Source of the DNA: Apostichopus japonicus
Lineage: Eukaryota > Echinodermata > Holothuroidea > Aspidochirotida > Stichopodidae
Length of the DNA stretch: 64,000 nucleotides
Assembly: GCF_037975245.1 (NCBI RefSeq)
Contig: NC_092576.1
Span: 1,192,501-1,256,500, forward strand
Direction of reading: 5' to 3'
In this document: piece after piece, positions 12,501 to 22,594 of the stretch
How the letters are laid out: each line of letters starts with the position of its first letter
How positions within the stretch are numbered: position 1 is the first letter of the stretch
The notes under the pieces: generated by a model
Told to the model about the DNA's origin: nothing
The model's database searches: none
The model's input: only the letters and a program-made list of their open reading frames with translations
Position numbers and translations under genes: made by a program

Positions 12501-15500
12501 AATGTGATTTGGTATAAAATAGGGTGATAGGGTTAGCATTGCCGATCACAAAATATAAGGAGAGAGTGATGGTAACAGTTCCATTCCATTATCAATTTCC
12601 AATTAATTTTGGAGATGGCGTTATTGTCAATTACTGTTTCAGCTGATATTTTGCAATAAAATAATAATAAAAATATCAACATCAAGAAATAAAGGAAGGG
12701 TAATCTGGCTTGCAAAAACTGCTAGTAAAACTCATCAAAATCAAATCAGGAAAGACATTAGACAAAAATTTCAAAATGGAAAGAATTTGCAGGAAACATC
12801 ATTTCTATGTGTTTGTTAACTTTCTAATCAGGAGTAGCGAAATGGTTTAACCATGAAGATGTATTAGTTCAATGGAAGCGTATGTAATATCCATTCATCC
12901 ATCACTGGACACACCCACCTACATACATGCCTGCTCATTTGTCTGTCTATCTATTAACATCCATTTAAAATGTAATTCCTGACAGCTCTTATTGCTTAAT
13001 CCTAAAGGTGTCCAGAGTTGATGCTCATTTCAAGGGTTCTCTCCTGTTCACCTTGAAGTTATGGGTCAGTTGTCAGTTTAAATGTTATTAATTGTTATAT
13101 GTTATTTTTTGTCAATTGCAGAAGTGAAGACTTTGCTCATTCAACAATTGAGCGAGGAAGTAAGTATATTTTCAAAATTACTTTGCAACTGTGGTTCAGT
13201 TAGTGTAACTTCAGGACAGCATATTACAGTAGTCTTTCCATTCTCAGGTAGTGCATCATTCCCTCTACCGTAGCTATGGATAATTTAGTCCCTAAATGAT
13301 GCAATCAGTTGACTATTTGCATGGGTGCATTAGAGAACTGATGTCACAAGAAGGACATGTTCTAGAGCATCATGCAATTGCAAGAAATTGGATGAAACTT
13401 TTAAAGACAAAGCAACATAAAGCACGTCCATAAATTTGATCCCTGGTACCCGGTTACTAATTCTGTCAGTGCTCCACTTTTGTAGCTGCCCAAGAGTACT
13501 ACAAAGATCACATGTTGTTGCATTGAAAACGTGAAAGTACGCAATGCGGAGAGATTGCCCAGGCTGTACAGTACAGTGTGCACATGTGAAAGTAAACAAA
13601 GTAGTTGGTCAAATATTTCTCCGGCCAGAATAGTAACCAATTTGCACCAAATTTTATGCTTCATCACAAGATAGAAGGGAATATCAGCAAATGATGCAAT
13701 TACGGGAAAATGCACATGGAATTTTTCCCCTCTATTTCATTACTTTGAATGAAAATGTAACTGAACATGGAGAACAATTTTAGTGATTTTTACTAATTTC
13801 CGGACTGGGTACAAATGACATGGACCATTCAGTAATGTTTTTGGTGGATTCCCATCACTAGCATCTATGATATCACACCTGTTTGCTTGAAATGTACACC
13901 CAGGTACAAAAGCATGTCAAATTAAAATGTTATCTGGAAATACATAGAATTGGGATATAAATTTCACCAGGATGCTAACAACAGGTCCTATCATAAGTTA
14001 ACTGTATGCTGTTCTTTTATTGTATCTTATTTCAGTTCTTAACTTCTCTTTCACTTCAACCCTGTAAATGAGCCACTGAGGGTAAAATGTCAAGTACAGA
14101 AACGTATGGTCTATAATGTACAAAGATATTAATTCTTAAATGTATCCATATAGCTTAAAATACTCTTTGCAAGTTATAATTTTGTGCCGTGTTCTTAACT
14201 GAATCGATTAGCAGATATATGATAACATATGTTTTTTCACTCTCCCATTTAGATACAGCTTTCATTGCCAGGTGTTGAAGTCCTGTGTGGTGAATCGTCT
14301 ATTGACATGACAAAAGACAGGAACTCTAAACAAACATGGTCTTTTCGTGTGAAGAGTGGAAACAGGGTGAGAATTATAACCTTCGGAATAGTCTTACTCA
14401 CTTGTTGAAATTTAATGTTTAAATCATTTCACTGAAAGAAAAGCACAAACAACAAAACTAGCATGAATTATGAACCACTTTGCCCTGTTTTCATGCGAAC
14501 AGTGAATTCATCATGTTTATCCACCTTAGTGAGTACATGGACATCAAATACTACCAAATTGCACTATCTCTACAAAGAGGAAACCAAAAATACCACTATT
14601 TAGCACTTTTATCCAATTGTGCTCACAATAACAACTACCCCTATTCAATCTATATGTATATCCATGCATTTTGGAGTGATGCTGAGCTGCCTGCATATAC
14701 CAAGCATCACCATGTCAGGTGATCAATGTTGCATAAACCAGTCGGGTGCGCATGTGGGAGGGGTATGACTCCACTTTGGCCCCATATCTTTACATTCAGT
14801 ATCGTAACAATTTGCTATGCAGGCCTAGTCTATCGGCCTGACGCTTACGTCTTAGTGACTAGTCTTAGGCCTATGGAGATCGACTTTGTGAAAATATGGG
14901 ACAGAACTGTAGTGTAGAGTTCTAGACATTTTATGTGTATTTATTTCCAGAGACTGGGCAATCCCAGGGTATAAAGCATGTACATTGCAGCAAAATAGAT
15001 GAGCATGCAGTATACCCACATGCACAGTATTGTATTGCATACACGTTGTACTCCAGCTAGCTTGTCATACGTGCATTTGGCCATGAGGTAGAAAGCAAGC
15101 GTGGTCGCGGCTGCCAGTGTCTGTAGTGTACGAAGTATACGATACTGTACGTAACCAGTAGTGCATATGCATATTGTGTCTTTACTAATAACAAAACCTG
15201 CTTACTGCAAGTTATTGATGCTAAGAGGTGTGCATGCAGCTAAAGTGTAGAATTTTCCCGTCATTACGGACATCGTGATTTATTTCTTACGTTGTTTCTA
15301 ATATGAATGGAGGGCGATACTGACAAGCTACTATCATTTTTGGGGGGCACATTTTATTTCCAACTTGTCTTTGAAGTGTTTAACATTTCCAGCAAATAAG
15401 AGAGTCGTATCGCGGATGACTGAAGCAGGGTATTAGGTTGTCCGACTTGATTTTGGTCCTCTTGAGCGATCTGACGACCGTCTCTGGAAATGATCGAAAA

Positions 15501-18500
15501 AGATTACAGAAATAATTTTTCACTACCAGAGAATTCCTGTGGCTTCATGATTAATCATGAACAGTGTCGCACACCACATTATATGTCTATAACTCTACAC
15601 TACAGTTCTATCCAAGATTTGTCAATCTCCATAAGACTAATCACTGAGAGTAAGACCTAAGCCTCAGGCCGATAGACTAGGCCTGCGTAGCCTAAGGATA
15701 CGGTACTCACCTACAAGGCTAATTCGAAAATTTTTAGTATTATACTTATGTACGGCGCTCCATTTAAAAAAAAAACCAAGTGCTTTCATTCGGAAGACCA
15801 AAGCTATCCTTTGGACAACCAAATATGTAGTCAAGGCTGTCCAAAGGACAGCCTTTAAATTTTCTTTAAAACAAGCCTTGTTATTTTTGGGTGCTTTCAT
15901 TTGGACATTCAAAAGATCCTTTGGACAACCAAATATGAAGGCAAGGTTTTCCAAAACACAACCCTTAACATTTTCTTAAAAATGTGCCCTGCAGCCTTAT
16001 ATTTAGACCTAATATAACAGACCTAATATTTAGTCTCAGAATGCACCATCTCTTTTCTATATACAAACCTTTTCAAGGGGAGGACCGCCAGATCCCACTT
16101 TATGGGAGCTGGCTTTGATAGCCCAGGGTCCACCCCTACTGTTTTGAATTATTGATCCACCTCTGGCCCTTCCATAAAGTTAAATGGCCTCACCCTAAAG
16201 CAGTCAAGCTGGGGGGGGGGGGGATGGGGATGCACCCATCCCACTCCTTTGAAATTCAGTGTAGTTTTGATACGTGAAAAATAAAGTGAGTTTACAGCAG
16301 TACCATTTAGACCCGCCCAGCCTGCAAAATGTGGCAATTAGTCATTTACTGCTTATGGTGAAAACCAACTCCTGCTTCAATGGGACACTGGTTCAGTTAT
16401 GAGGGGCCAGAAGTTGGTTTTGTACATTATTAGCAATAACCGTGAGGTCATTTGTGGACTAGTTGTGAATGGGGTAATGGATCGTTTCCAAACATAATAG
16501 TCATGTGATCCAAGGTTAACAAAGGGCAATTAGGGGTCAAAAACTAGTATTTTTGCTAGTGTTGCGCCGATATCACCAATATCGGTTTTGGCCGATATCC
16601 GATATTATCATCCCAATATCGGTCCGATACCGATACGATACCGATATTTTTTAACAGTCAAAATAAACTGGACGCAGTTAATGTGAGCCTTTTTAAATTT
16701 ATCAGTTTCGTGACAATTTAAATAAAAAAAGTTGTCAGTATTTTGTGTTCGTGGGAAATTGAACAAGGTTTTCCAACACTGCTGAACTGTGAAGTTATAC
16801 ATCATGTTCAAGGTTTTCACAGCCTTTGAGAAAATGAATGGTTAGTTCAGTGTATATATGCTGCACTAATGCTGTGTGTAGGCCAAGGTTCACGAAGGTC
16901 ATTGGTTATATTCGCGCGCCGTAGACATGTTTTTAGAGGTTACGGAGGGTCAGCTTTCCATGGATATTAATCGAAAATGAATCTGAGTTTAACTGACGCT
17001 AAAGAAATGATCGTCTTAGGCAGATTAACAGATCATTGCAAGTATAAAGAAGTAGCACTGCTGTTAAAAAGAAAAGTTCAATATCGGTTTGCTGTTATCG
17101 GCAATTAGGCAAAATTTTACCAATACCGATATGCTGCCGATATTGCAAATATCGGCCGATACCGATATTGAAAACGATTATCGTAGCAACACTAATTTTT
17201 GCAGTAACTTAAACCAAATGTCCATCAAGGTTGTAATCCAATAGTTGTCCTGCATTTGGGTGAACTTTGACCTCAGGATGACCACCAGTGACCTGTATTA
17301 GTTTCTTTCAAGTTGATTATTTGAATTTGTGTGGCCATATTCCAATGTAAATTGTCCATAAGTTGACTCCTCTGCAACCTTTGTGTGTTAAGTTTTTAGA
17401 AATCAAGGTTTTGTTTGGTTTTATTAAAATTCTTAGTAAGTACAGTTAGGATGATTATGTGAGTTCTGTAAAAAAGAGACAACACTTGCTCATATCAGAC
17501 ACTTGGTCCTCAACAGGTTCTCAGAAGAACCAATGGTTGACTTGTGATGATTTTGGCAATAACATTGTGTGTTTACATCGGACCACATAATGATTTTAGG
17601 AAAGTGCTGCTCCATTGTAAATATTCCGAAAAAGCAAGGAACCATAGTGCCCTTGGGCTCTTGTTAAGTTTATTATGCAGGTTAAAGGTCAATAGAGGTT
17701 AAAACTTGTAACCATAAGTGGAGTGTTAGCAGATGTGATATATAAGATAAGATATATAAGATATAAGAATCTTTATTGACCATAAAAGGAATTGGAGTTC
17801 ACTCCATCTCAGTATAACATACATAAAACAGTCAAAAATACATCAAAACATAAGATTTATAATATATACATTTCTTAAGACAATAAAAATTCATGTACTG
17901 GCATATAGTAAAAAACCTTATTTCCTACAAAACTCGTTGGCAAGACTAAGAATGGCCCTTGGCAAGAACGAACGTCTGTATCTTTCTGTCCGGCATCTGA
18001 TGACAATTGGCCTGCCAGTTCGACTGCTATAATCAACCTGATTTCCTAGAGGATGTTCCGACGACGTAATTGACATAATATTTCTTTTAGTTACCCTGAC
18101 AAGCAGCTCATCTACTGATCTGAGATCATCAGACCGGCAAACTCGCCTCGCTTTTCTAACAAGTGTATTAATCTTAGCCATGTCTCTAGCGGTCGTATTG
18201 CCACCCCATGCAGCCAAGCAGAATGTAATAATGGTCTCGATGGCCGCATTGTAGAACAAAGAAATGAGAGAGGGGTCTAGTCTGAATAAATTGAGCTTCC
18301 GTAGAAAGAACATACGTTGATTAGTTTTGGCCAGAACAGTATTCACATGTTCACCCCACTCCAATTATATGAGAGCTATGGGTTCCCTATAACGATTGGA
18401 AGGTTGCTATTGTTTTTTTTTCCAATGTCATACGTTTTTGGAGGTTATCAGATGGCAAATTGTTAAAATCTTAGAGGCTCTATATCTGAAGAAATGTAAC

Positions 18501-19163
18501 TTGGAGAGGGTTTATACGTACAAGGTGCATTGTTCTAATATTCGGCAAATGTCCGATTAGTTTTTACACAAGTCAACCTTTGCAGATCTGCTGTGATCCA
18601 CTTCCTGGAGTGACAGTTTTTGTAGCATTTTTTCAGCCACCCAAACAACCATTTATCAATTTCAGACTCAGTATTTTGGTTGGTTTTCAGCTAACAGTTG
18701 GAAGATTTTTTTTTTTTAAGTGAAGTGCTACATTGTCTGCAATAGGAATATCCCTTAAATCGAATACTGGTTCCTATATTATGTCAAGTCACTATAACAG
18801 GGATTTTAACTCTTTTATTTTCAGACTTTGCACGAAATATACTTCTGTCATAATGACAGTAGAGAGCTGTTTTTCTTTCCCTCACCTGAGAATCAACCAC
18901 GTCCCAAGAAGCTCTTTGCTAAAGATTTGAAGACAGATTCAGAGGGGTATCGTTGCTTTGAGGTATATTTCCAGGCCAAGGGAGATACTGGGTTATTTGA
19001 TGAGCAGGTGATCTTTGAGTTTGGAGAGAAGCCCTTCTTATGTCAGCAGCTTCTGGTTTGGATCAACCGAAAGTCTTCTAAAAGGAAATCTGACCCCATG
19101 ACCCTCCATAAACAAACAAACAAAAAACACAAAAAGATAAACACAATTACCCAGACAGTGTAA
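3287..19163 (+). CDS. Gene 1: TIR-like / zinc-finger / IRE1-like kinase / HELZ-type beta-module protein (5' partial, spliced)
   Basis: This is a nine-exon model: 3287-3506, 4562-4760, 8764-8902 or 8764-8929, 9377-9830, 10934-11103, 11950-12175, 13122-13159, 14253-14366, 18825-19163. Every junction has GT-AG ends and matching phase (1, 2, 0, 1, 0, 1, 0, 0), giving about 640 visible residues. Domains in order: TIR C-terminal part (about 1-73), HELZ-like zinc module (about 85-165), kinase (about 230-478; glycine loop 235-239, Lys 253, HRD 336-338, Asn 343, DFG from 356), then a HELZ/Mov10-like beta module (about 490-622) and a basic tail. Family knowledge: HELZ2 and Mov10 relatives carry such a module ahead of an SF1 helicase, and IRE1/RNase L kinases carry a KEN nuclease after the kinase. 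Neither helicase nor KEN is seen here. The stop at 19161-19163 and AATAAA at 19279-19284 suggest a true 3' end. Role in RNA sensing or immunity is inferred. No start codon is assigned, because the model opens at a splice acceptor. Confidence 0.7.
3455..3660 (+). repeat. Tandem duplication of the exon A 3' end and its donor
   Basis: About 90 bp covering the end of exon A and the first intron bases (about 3455-3540) recur, slightly diverged, at about 3570-3655. The second copy keeps a usable donor (GGTGAGTG), but its reading frame hits TAA straight away, so it is unlikely to be an extra coding exon. Confidence 0.75.
4562..4760 (+). CDS. Gene 1 exon B: first half of HELZ-like zinc-finger module
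   Basis: The acceptor AG is at 4560-4561 and the GTGAGT donor at 4761; the exon goes from phase 1 to phase 2. It contains FLCAYCKIIFKESWQHQYHT (Cys-x2-Cys, then His residues) followed by WAYGEPPLGI and FELCPK. The Cys pair, His cluster and W-x-x-x-x-PP-x-G-[IV] block are the pattern seen before the CCCH finger in HELZ, HELZ2 and ZC3H7 proteins. The last Cys is completed by ligands in exon C. Confidence 0.75.
5218..5238. repeat. (TA)n microsatellite
   Basis: A run of about ten TA units. Confidence 0.9.
7015..8084 (-). pseudogene. DIRS-type retrotransposon relic (RT and upstream Arg/Gly-rich part)
   Basis: Minus-strand frames 7482-7015 and 7711-7322 carry pieces typical of DIRS-family reverse transcriptase: WRPILNIKPM, FQIETLSSIV, VLGWIIYENMSSLTPTQHF and YLGAVLDL. 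The frame changes between 7480 and 7320. Where the catalytic Y-x-D-D box is expected the sequence reads I-D-H-L, so the second Asp is lost. Upstream on the same strand (8084-7733) is a broken frame with an SGRGRG-type basic stretch that could be ORF1. Terminal repeats and the tyrosine recombinase were not found. Confidence 0.7.
8764..8929 (+). CDS. Gene 1 exon C: CCCH finger completing the HELZ-like module
   Basis: The acceptor AG is at 8762-8763. In phase with exon B the frame reads QSGECPGCSHAHSQKELDEW, the C-x2-C-x3-H plus AHS-x-x-EL-x-x-W signature of HELZ/HELZ2 CCCH fingers. Two phase-0 donors fit the next exon: GTCAGA at 8903 (exon ends 8902) and GTATGA at 8930 (ends 8929). The shorter form avoids a hydrophobic stretch before the kinase linker. 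Without splicing, the frame stops at 8933-8935. Confidence 0.75.
8975..8980 (+). promoter_or_regulatory. Possible intronic polyadenylation signal AATAAA
   Basis: AATAAA lies 40 bases after the TGA (8933-8935) that ends exon C if it is not spliced. Together they could make a short transcript ending after the zinc finger. Use of the site is not shown by sequence alone. Confidence 0.35.
9377..9830 (+). CDS. Gene 1 exon D: kinase N-lobe to catalytic loop
   Basis: The acceptor is TTTCTTACAG, the donor GTAAGT at 9831, and the phase goes from 0 to 1. It begins with a charged helix (SKLKTLVEKYDEEK), then the glycine-rich loop AEGGEGFIFVG, the ATP-binding Lys in YVAVKRI, the hydrophobic YYVVTPLCECDLEYFI segment, and the catalytic loop HRDLKPRNVLI with its Asp and Asn. 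The loop and hinge resemble IRE1/RNase L kinases. All residues needed for catalysis in this half are present. Confidence 0.85.
9831..10933. other. Gene 1 intron D-E
   Basis: Intron sequence with diverged copies of a dispersed repeat carrying GAGGTCA and AAGGTCA-like half-sites (for example 10120-10140, 10265-10285, 10540-10560) and phrases such as CTTGTAAA-ATGATATCTC. It is related to the tandem units at 27480-27915. No exon was seen. Confidence 0.5.
10934..11103 (+). CDS. Gene 1 exon E: kinase activation segment
   Basis: The acceptor is TTGCACAG and the donor GTAAAC; the phase goes from 1 to 0. The junction with exon D makes Asn-Lys-Lys, then GDALLTDFGISRKW (DFG intact), a Ser/Thr-rich loop, and GSQGWLASECF, which matches the IRE1-type G-T-E-G-W-I-A-P-E-M segment with Ser replacing the usual Pro of APE. 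It ends with LKASDIQ. Confidence 0.85.
11104..11949. other. Gene 1 intron E-F
   Basis: Unremarkable AT-rich intron sequence of about 850 bp; no exon or element was recognised. Confidence 0.5.
11950..12175 (+). CDS. Gene 1 exon F: kinase C-lobe
   Basis: The acceptor is TGTCCACAG and the donor GTGAAA at 12176; the phase goes from 0 to 1. It reads VAGYLVYYILSNGFHPFDA, matching the IRE1 block D-I-F-S-x-G-x-x-x-Y-Y-V-x-S-x-G-x-H-P-F, then C-x-S-L-L-T-S-M-L-D-x-D and the Arg of K-R-P-R-I-E-D. The kinase fold ends at LHKMK. No KEN ribonuclease domain follows. Confidence 0.85.
12176..13121. other. Gene 1 intron F-G
   Basis: Roughly 950 bp of AT-rich intron with no recognised feature. Confidence 0.5.
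13122..13159 (+). CDS. Gene 1 exon G: 38-bp linker microexon
   Basis: The acceptor is GTCAATTGCAG, the donor GTAAGT, and the phase goes from 1 to 0. It encodes EVKTLLIQQLSEE, a short amphipathic helix linking the kinase to the beta module. It is small, but it is the only way seen to keep phase between exons F and H. Confidence 0.65.
14253..14366 (+). CDS. Gene 1 exon H: start of HELZ/Mov10-like beta module
   Basis: The acceptor is TCTCCCATTTAG and the donor GTGAGA at 14367; phase is 0 at both ends. It encodes 38 residues including IQLSLPGVEVLCG and QTWSFRVKSGNR. The Trp-x-Phe/hydrophobic-x-Val strand is typical of the module before the helicase core in HELZ2 and Mov10 relatives. Confidence 0.65.
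14819..15686. mobile_element. Inverted-repeat element in gene 1 intron H-I
   Basis: Arms of about 100 bp (14819-14925 and 15593-15686) are inverted copies: the left begins GCAGGCCTAGTCTATCGG and the right ends with its complement. About 670 bp lie between. Target duplications are not clear and no transposase frame is present, so it is probably a non-autonomous DNA element. Confidence 0.65.
15779..15985. repeat. Two tandem units of about 112 bp
   Basis: GTGCTTTCATT-x-GGA followed by ATCCTTTGGACAACCAAATATG occurs twice, starting at about 15779 and 15891, with moderate divergence. Confidence 0.7.
16380..17720. repeat. Old copy of the AGGTCA-rich repeat, interrupted by a hAT MITE
   Basis: The sequence on both sides of 16549-17202 matches the repeat units at 36.6-38.5 kb (GTCATGTGATCCAAGGT, AAAACTAGTATTTTTGC, TTTGACCTCAGGATGACC) and ends with GTGCCCTTGGGCTCTTGTTA, as the array at 42.05 kb does. 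Confidence 0.7.
16549..17202. mobile_element. hAT-like MITE with CCGATA subterminal repeats
   Basis: The element spans 16557-17194 (638 bp) and is flanked by perfect 8-bp target duplications ATTTTTGC (16549-16556 and 17195-17202). The ends are TAGTGTTGC and its inverted complement. Both subterminal regions are packed with CCGATA/TATCGG motifs. No transposase is encoded. Confidence 0.88.
17755..18364 (-). pseudogene. 5'-truncated LINE, RT C-terminal part and 3' tail
   Basis: The minus-strand frame 18364-17918 encodes 148 residues after the catalytic region of a non-LTR RT (EWGEHVNTVLAKTNQRMFFL, AAWGGNTTARDMAKINTLVR) and ends at the natural stop. A 3' UTR and a TATCTTA-type tail follow to about 17755. 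It matches the LINE at 53.0-56.9 kb nearly residue for residue and shows the uninterrupted form of the site where that copy is split. Confidence 0.9.
18825..19163 (+). CDS. Gene 1 exon I (terminal): rest of HELZ/Mov10-like beta module
   Basis: The acceptor is TTTTATTTTCAG and phase is 0. The frame runs TLHEIYFCH, then FEVYFQAKGDTGLFDEQVIF, EFGEKPFLCQQLLVWI. The G-x-F-x-E-Q-V-[IV]-F-[DE]-F-G-x-[KR]-P-x-L block is characteristic of the segment just before the SF1 helicase core in HELZ/HELZ2/Mov10. It ends in a Lys-rich tail and TAA (19161-19163). No convincing donor precedes the stop. Confidence 0.75.
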   Translation, partial: TLHEIYFCHNDSRELFFFPSPENQPRPKKLFAKDLKTDSEGYRCFEVYFQAKGDTGLFDEQVIFEFGEKPFLCQQLLVWINRKSSKRKSDPMTLHKQTNKKHKKINTITQTV

Positions 19164-19278
19164 TGAAGATAGAAAATAGATCAAATATGAAACTTTTGGG
19201 TTGATAGGTTCTGTAACCTTATTCTCCTCTGCTCTGTATTTGCAAGTTACAATTATGACATCAATCTAGGAGGCATCA

Positions 19279-19284
19279 AATAAA
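19279..19284 (+). promoter_or_regulatory. Polyadenylation signal for gene 1
   Basis: AATAAA 116 bases after the stop codon of exon I; a plausible 3' end for the gene. Confidence 0.55.
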
Positions 19285-19880
19285 TATGGATAATTTAGTT
19301 TTATATCATAATTATGTACAGTAATGTAAAATTATGATAAATTTTGAAATTTTATATCTGATGTTGAGATATAATGAAATATTACTGAAATTGCCGACCA
19401 AACACAAGCAGCTGGTTTTGAATTTGCAAATAAGGTTAGGGTGTTTATATCATAATTATGTTAATATGATTATCATTTTATATCAGATTTATTTTAATTT
19501 AAAATTTTTATAAAATTTAAACAGATGTCAAATGTTTTTTTTTTACTGTTACAAGCAACAGGCAGCTGTTATGTATTCATGATGTGTGCATACATTTGTT
19601 TTCAACATTCCCATGAAAGTTTTGAATTATTTGTTTTCTACTTTTTAGCAAATTTAGAAGCACAGCTGATGGCCATGATACTGACAAAAAGTACTTTTAA
19701 TATCATTAGGTACTAGTTTTCTCAAACAGTCAGTAAGCAAGATTCTGAGTTGTCACTAAAATAGATTTAACAATCATAGAGGGTTGTTCAGATGATTGTT
19801 TCTTTGAGTTGATAATTAATGATCGTCTCTGATATTGTAATTTGGATAATTCGCCAACAAGTTTAAAGACTTTTCATTGA

Positions 19881-21419
19881 CATTATTGCAGGGCTGGAAA
19901 AGCTTGCGAACCTGCTGAACCAGGTTCGCGGGAAATCCGCAATGCTCGCTGGAAATCCAGCCTGGCTTAAGTAAAAAAAATTGAGAAAAAAAACCTGGCG
20001 AAGGATGGGGGAAAAGGTACATCTGTAAGAAACAAAGAGAATTTTTAGTCACATTACCAACGGGAATGATGTGCCCCCAATCCACTCGCAAGGGCAATTT
20101 CAATGGCTATTTTCGCACACTTCAGGGTAAACGTGTCACACGGACACCCACGGCCCAGCGCGGGAAGGAGGCTGTAATATTGTCTCTTATTATCTGGGAA
20201 ATATTTTGAACAATTTATTGCCATTCCACGTTTCTTTTAATTGTTATTGTATGTTCATAAACATTCTCTTTTGTATGAATTTAACGTCAGTTCCGTGTTC
20301 TCTCTAAGGTGCGGGATTCCATTCATCTGACTCAGTAATCCCGCAAAGAAAACATTTGTCTGCTGGAAATCCAGCATCGTTTTCTTGCATTCCCGATATG
20401 GTTATACTCAATGCACAACTTATTCACTTGACCGTATAGAAATAAAAACTCTGAAAATCATATCAGTAGAGAAATAACCAATTGTGTACCAAAAGTCTGG
20501 TGGTAGACCTTTCAAATTTTACAAAAGATTGAGCTAAAAAACTTTCGAAAATTCACACAAAACTGGCATAGCATGCTAAATGCAACAAATGTCAAATAGA
20601 CAAGGTGTTAAGCGGGGGAAAAGAAAGTATTTTCTAGAATTTTCCAAAACTACGAAAAATAATATCCTACCATAGTTAGGTGTATAGCAAATAGGCTAAC
20701 CACCTCGGGGGTTACGGATCTCACATAAACTACAAAAACACAACTAATTGCATTTTGCGGAGTTTAAGTTTTATACAGGAACATGGAAACAAAATTCAGT
20801 ATTTACTTAGTCATGCCAAGTGGTCTAAAACATGTGATTTCAAGGTTAACTTTCATCAATATTGCCGTAGCTGGCATGGACTTTGCCTCGTGTTTTCATG
20901 GGGGATAGACAGTTTCGTTCATGAGGAGGAGTCAGTTGTTAGACAGGGGATGAGCCCACAGTTGTTTGGCTAGGGTTAAGCACTGCAATTATAATATACG
21001 TATAGTGCACGATATTCATTGTTGGGCAGTATAGAAACGGAGCTTTGCAGAACGATGTTTGTTTACTAATATATATTATATATATTGTGGTAAGTTAAAC
21101 TTTTTAAAAATTGTAAGACATATGAAATCTCTTTTAATTTTATAACATTTAAGCTACTCTTACTTTTCATTTTACATTTTTTTTATCAGTTTCGTGACAA
21201 TGTAACTTAAATTATTTGTCAGTATTTTGCATCTGCAACTGGGATTTTTTATCGCCAGACACGCAAATATATAATACTTGGACCCCACGCCATTATGCTC
21301 GCACGCTATGTGTGCTCGGTGTGTTCACTGCACGAGCACCGGTGGGAAATCGGCAGTTGTTTGAACTTTGAAGTGCGTTCGCGGGAAATTAAACAAGGTT
21401 TTCCAACACTGCATTATTG
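19881..21419. mobile_element. Complete hAT-like DNA element, non-autonomous
   Basis: The element spans 19889-21411 (1523 bp) and has perfect 8-bp target duplications CATTATTG (19881-19888, 21412-21419). Terminal inverted repeats are CAGGGCTGGAAAAGCTTG and, from the right end, CAGTGTTGGAAAACCTTG. Inside are repeated CGGGAAAT/AATCCAGC-type subterminal motifs. No transposase frame was recognised; short internal frames look accidental. Confidence 0.88.
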
Positions 21420-21822
21420 CTTAACTCCTCAAAGCAAATACACACTCCCTTCAGGAGGAACTAAAATACATACATATATACACACACACACTTCTACAAT
21501 GTCTAGTTCACCAGGTAGCAATTATGCACAGTATATCGCTCTCTTGGTGACTGACATTCTGGTCTACCACCCTCCTCCTCAGTGTAATGTAGTAAAGATA
21601 AAGTAGTATACCGCCACCTTTCTGCTATTAACTATATAGACAGAATTGGACAATAACGGACAGTTTAAAGATTAGAATATAGTACGTGGAGCATGATAAC
21701 ACACGTCTCTTGTTTGATCTCTGCATCTTTGTTCATTCTTTATTAGTACCCTTACCTAACACCGAAGGATATCACACTCAGTATACCTAGAACAAATATT
21801 TGAGAATATTTGAATGCACATT

Positions 21823-22065
21823 TATCTGAAATATGTATCTTTATCTGACATTTATTCTTAACTATAGCCACTTTGAAGAAATAAAATATTATCAAGTATT
21901 GTGAAATTTTTATTTAATAATATTTTTTAATTTTTTATGACAATTTATCTGAAATATGAATCTTGATCTGACGTTTATTCTTAACTATAGCCACTTTGAA
22001 GAAATAAAATATTATCAAGTAGTGTGAAATTTTGATTTAATAATAGTTTTTTATTTTTATGACAA
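21823..22065. repeat. Two tandem units of about 120-130 bp
   Basis: TTTATCTGAAATATG followed by TATAGCCACTTTGAAGAAAT is repeated twice (starting about 21823 and 21946) with few differences. Confidence 0.8.
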
Positions 22066-22594
22066 TTCCATTAAATAATTTAAGTGCCTTTTAAAAGAAC
22101 ATGCCTTTCTCCCTGATAATGGATTTACCCCCCCCCCCCCAAAAAAATAGTACTTATAATTGGTAAGGTACCAACTCTAAGATAGCAGAGACGGGCTAGT
22201 ATGACTTGAATCAATTGTAGCCACTACCGACCTTATTGGCCAGCAATAATTGCTGTGATATTTACAACTCCTAGCCCATTCAATAAACCATACAAGAATG
22301 TTATGTAAGACAAGTCGATTTTAACATAGTCCAAATTTTGAATGATATTTTTGTAAGGTGACTTAAAGTGGCTTTAAGAAAGAACATGACTTGTACCTAA
22401 TAATGGACTAACGTACTTTTAATTGGTAAGGTATATTTGAATAAAGTGGTCATTTGTCTTTCCCACTTTTGCTTGCCATCTGTTTGTTGTTTTTGTTTTC
22501 TGTTTGTTAAATATTTACCTACATGGATCAACTTCTGTGCAAACTAATTCCCTGGCTCTGCTCAATATTTGCAAATGTTGGATTTTGACCAACG

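Noticed and set aside
13330-13715. Two overlapping minus-strand frames in gene 1 intron G-H
   Set aside because: No splice sites, domain or supporting neighbour; low-complexity composition.
20755-20973. 72-codon plus-strand frame inside the 19889-21411 hAT element
   Set aside because: No similarity to hAT transposase motifs and no start context; likely chance.
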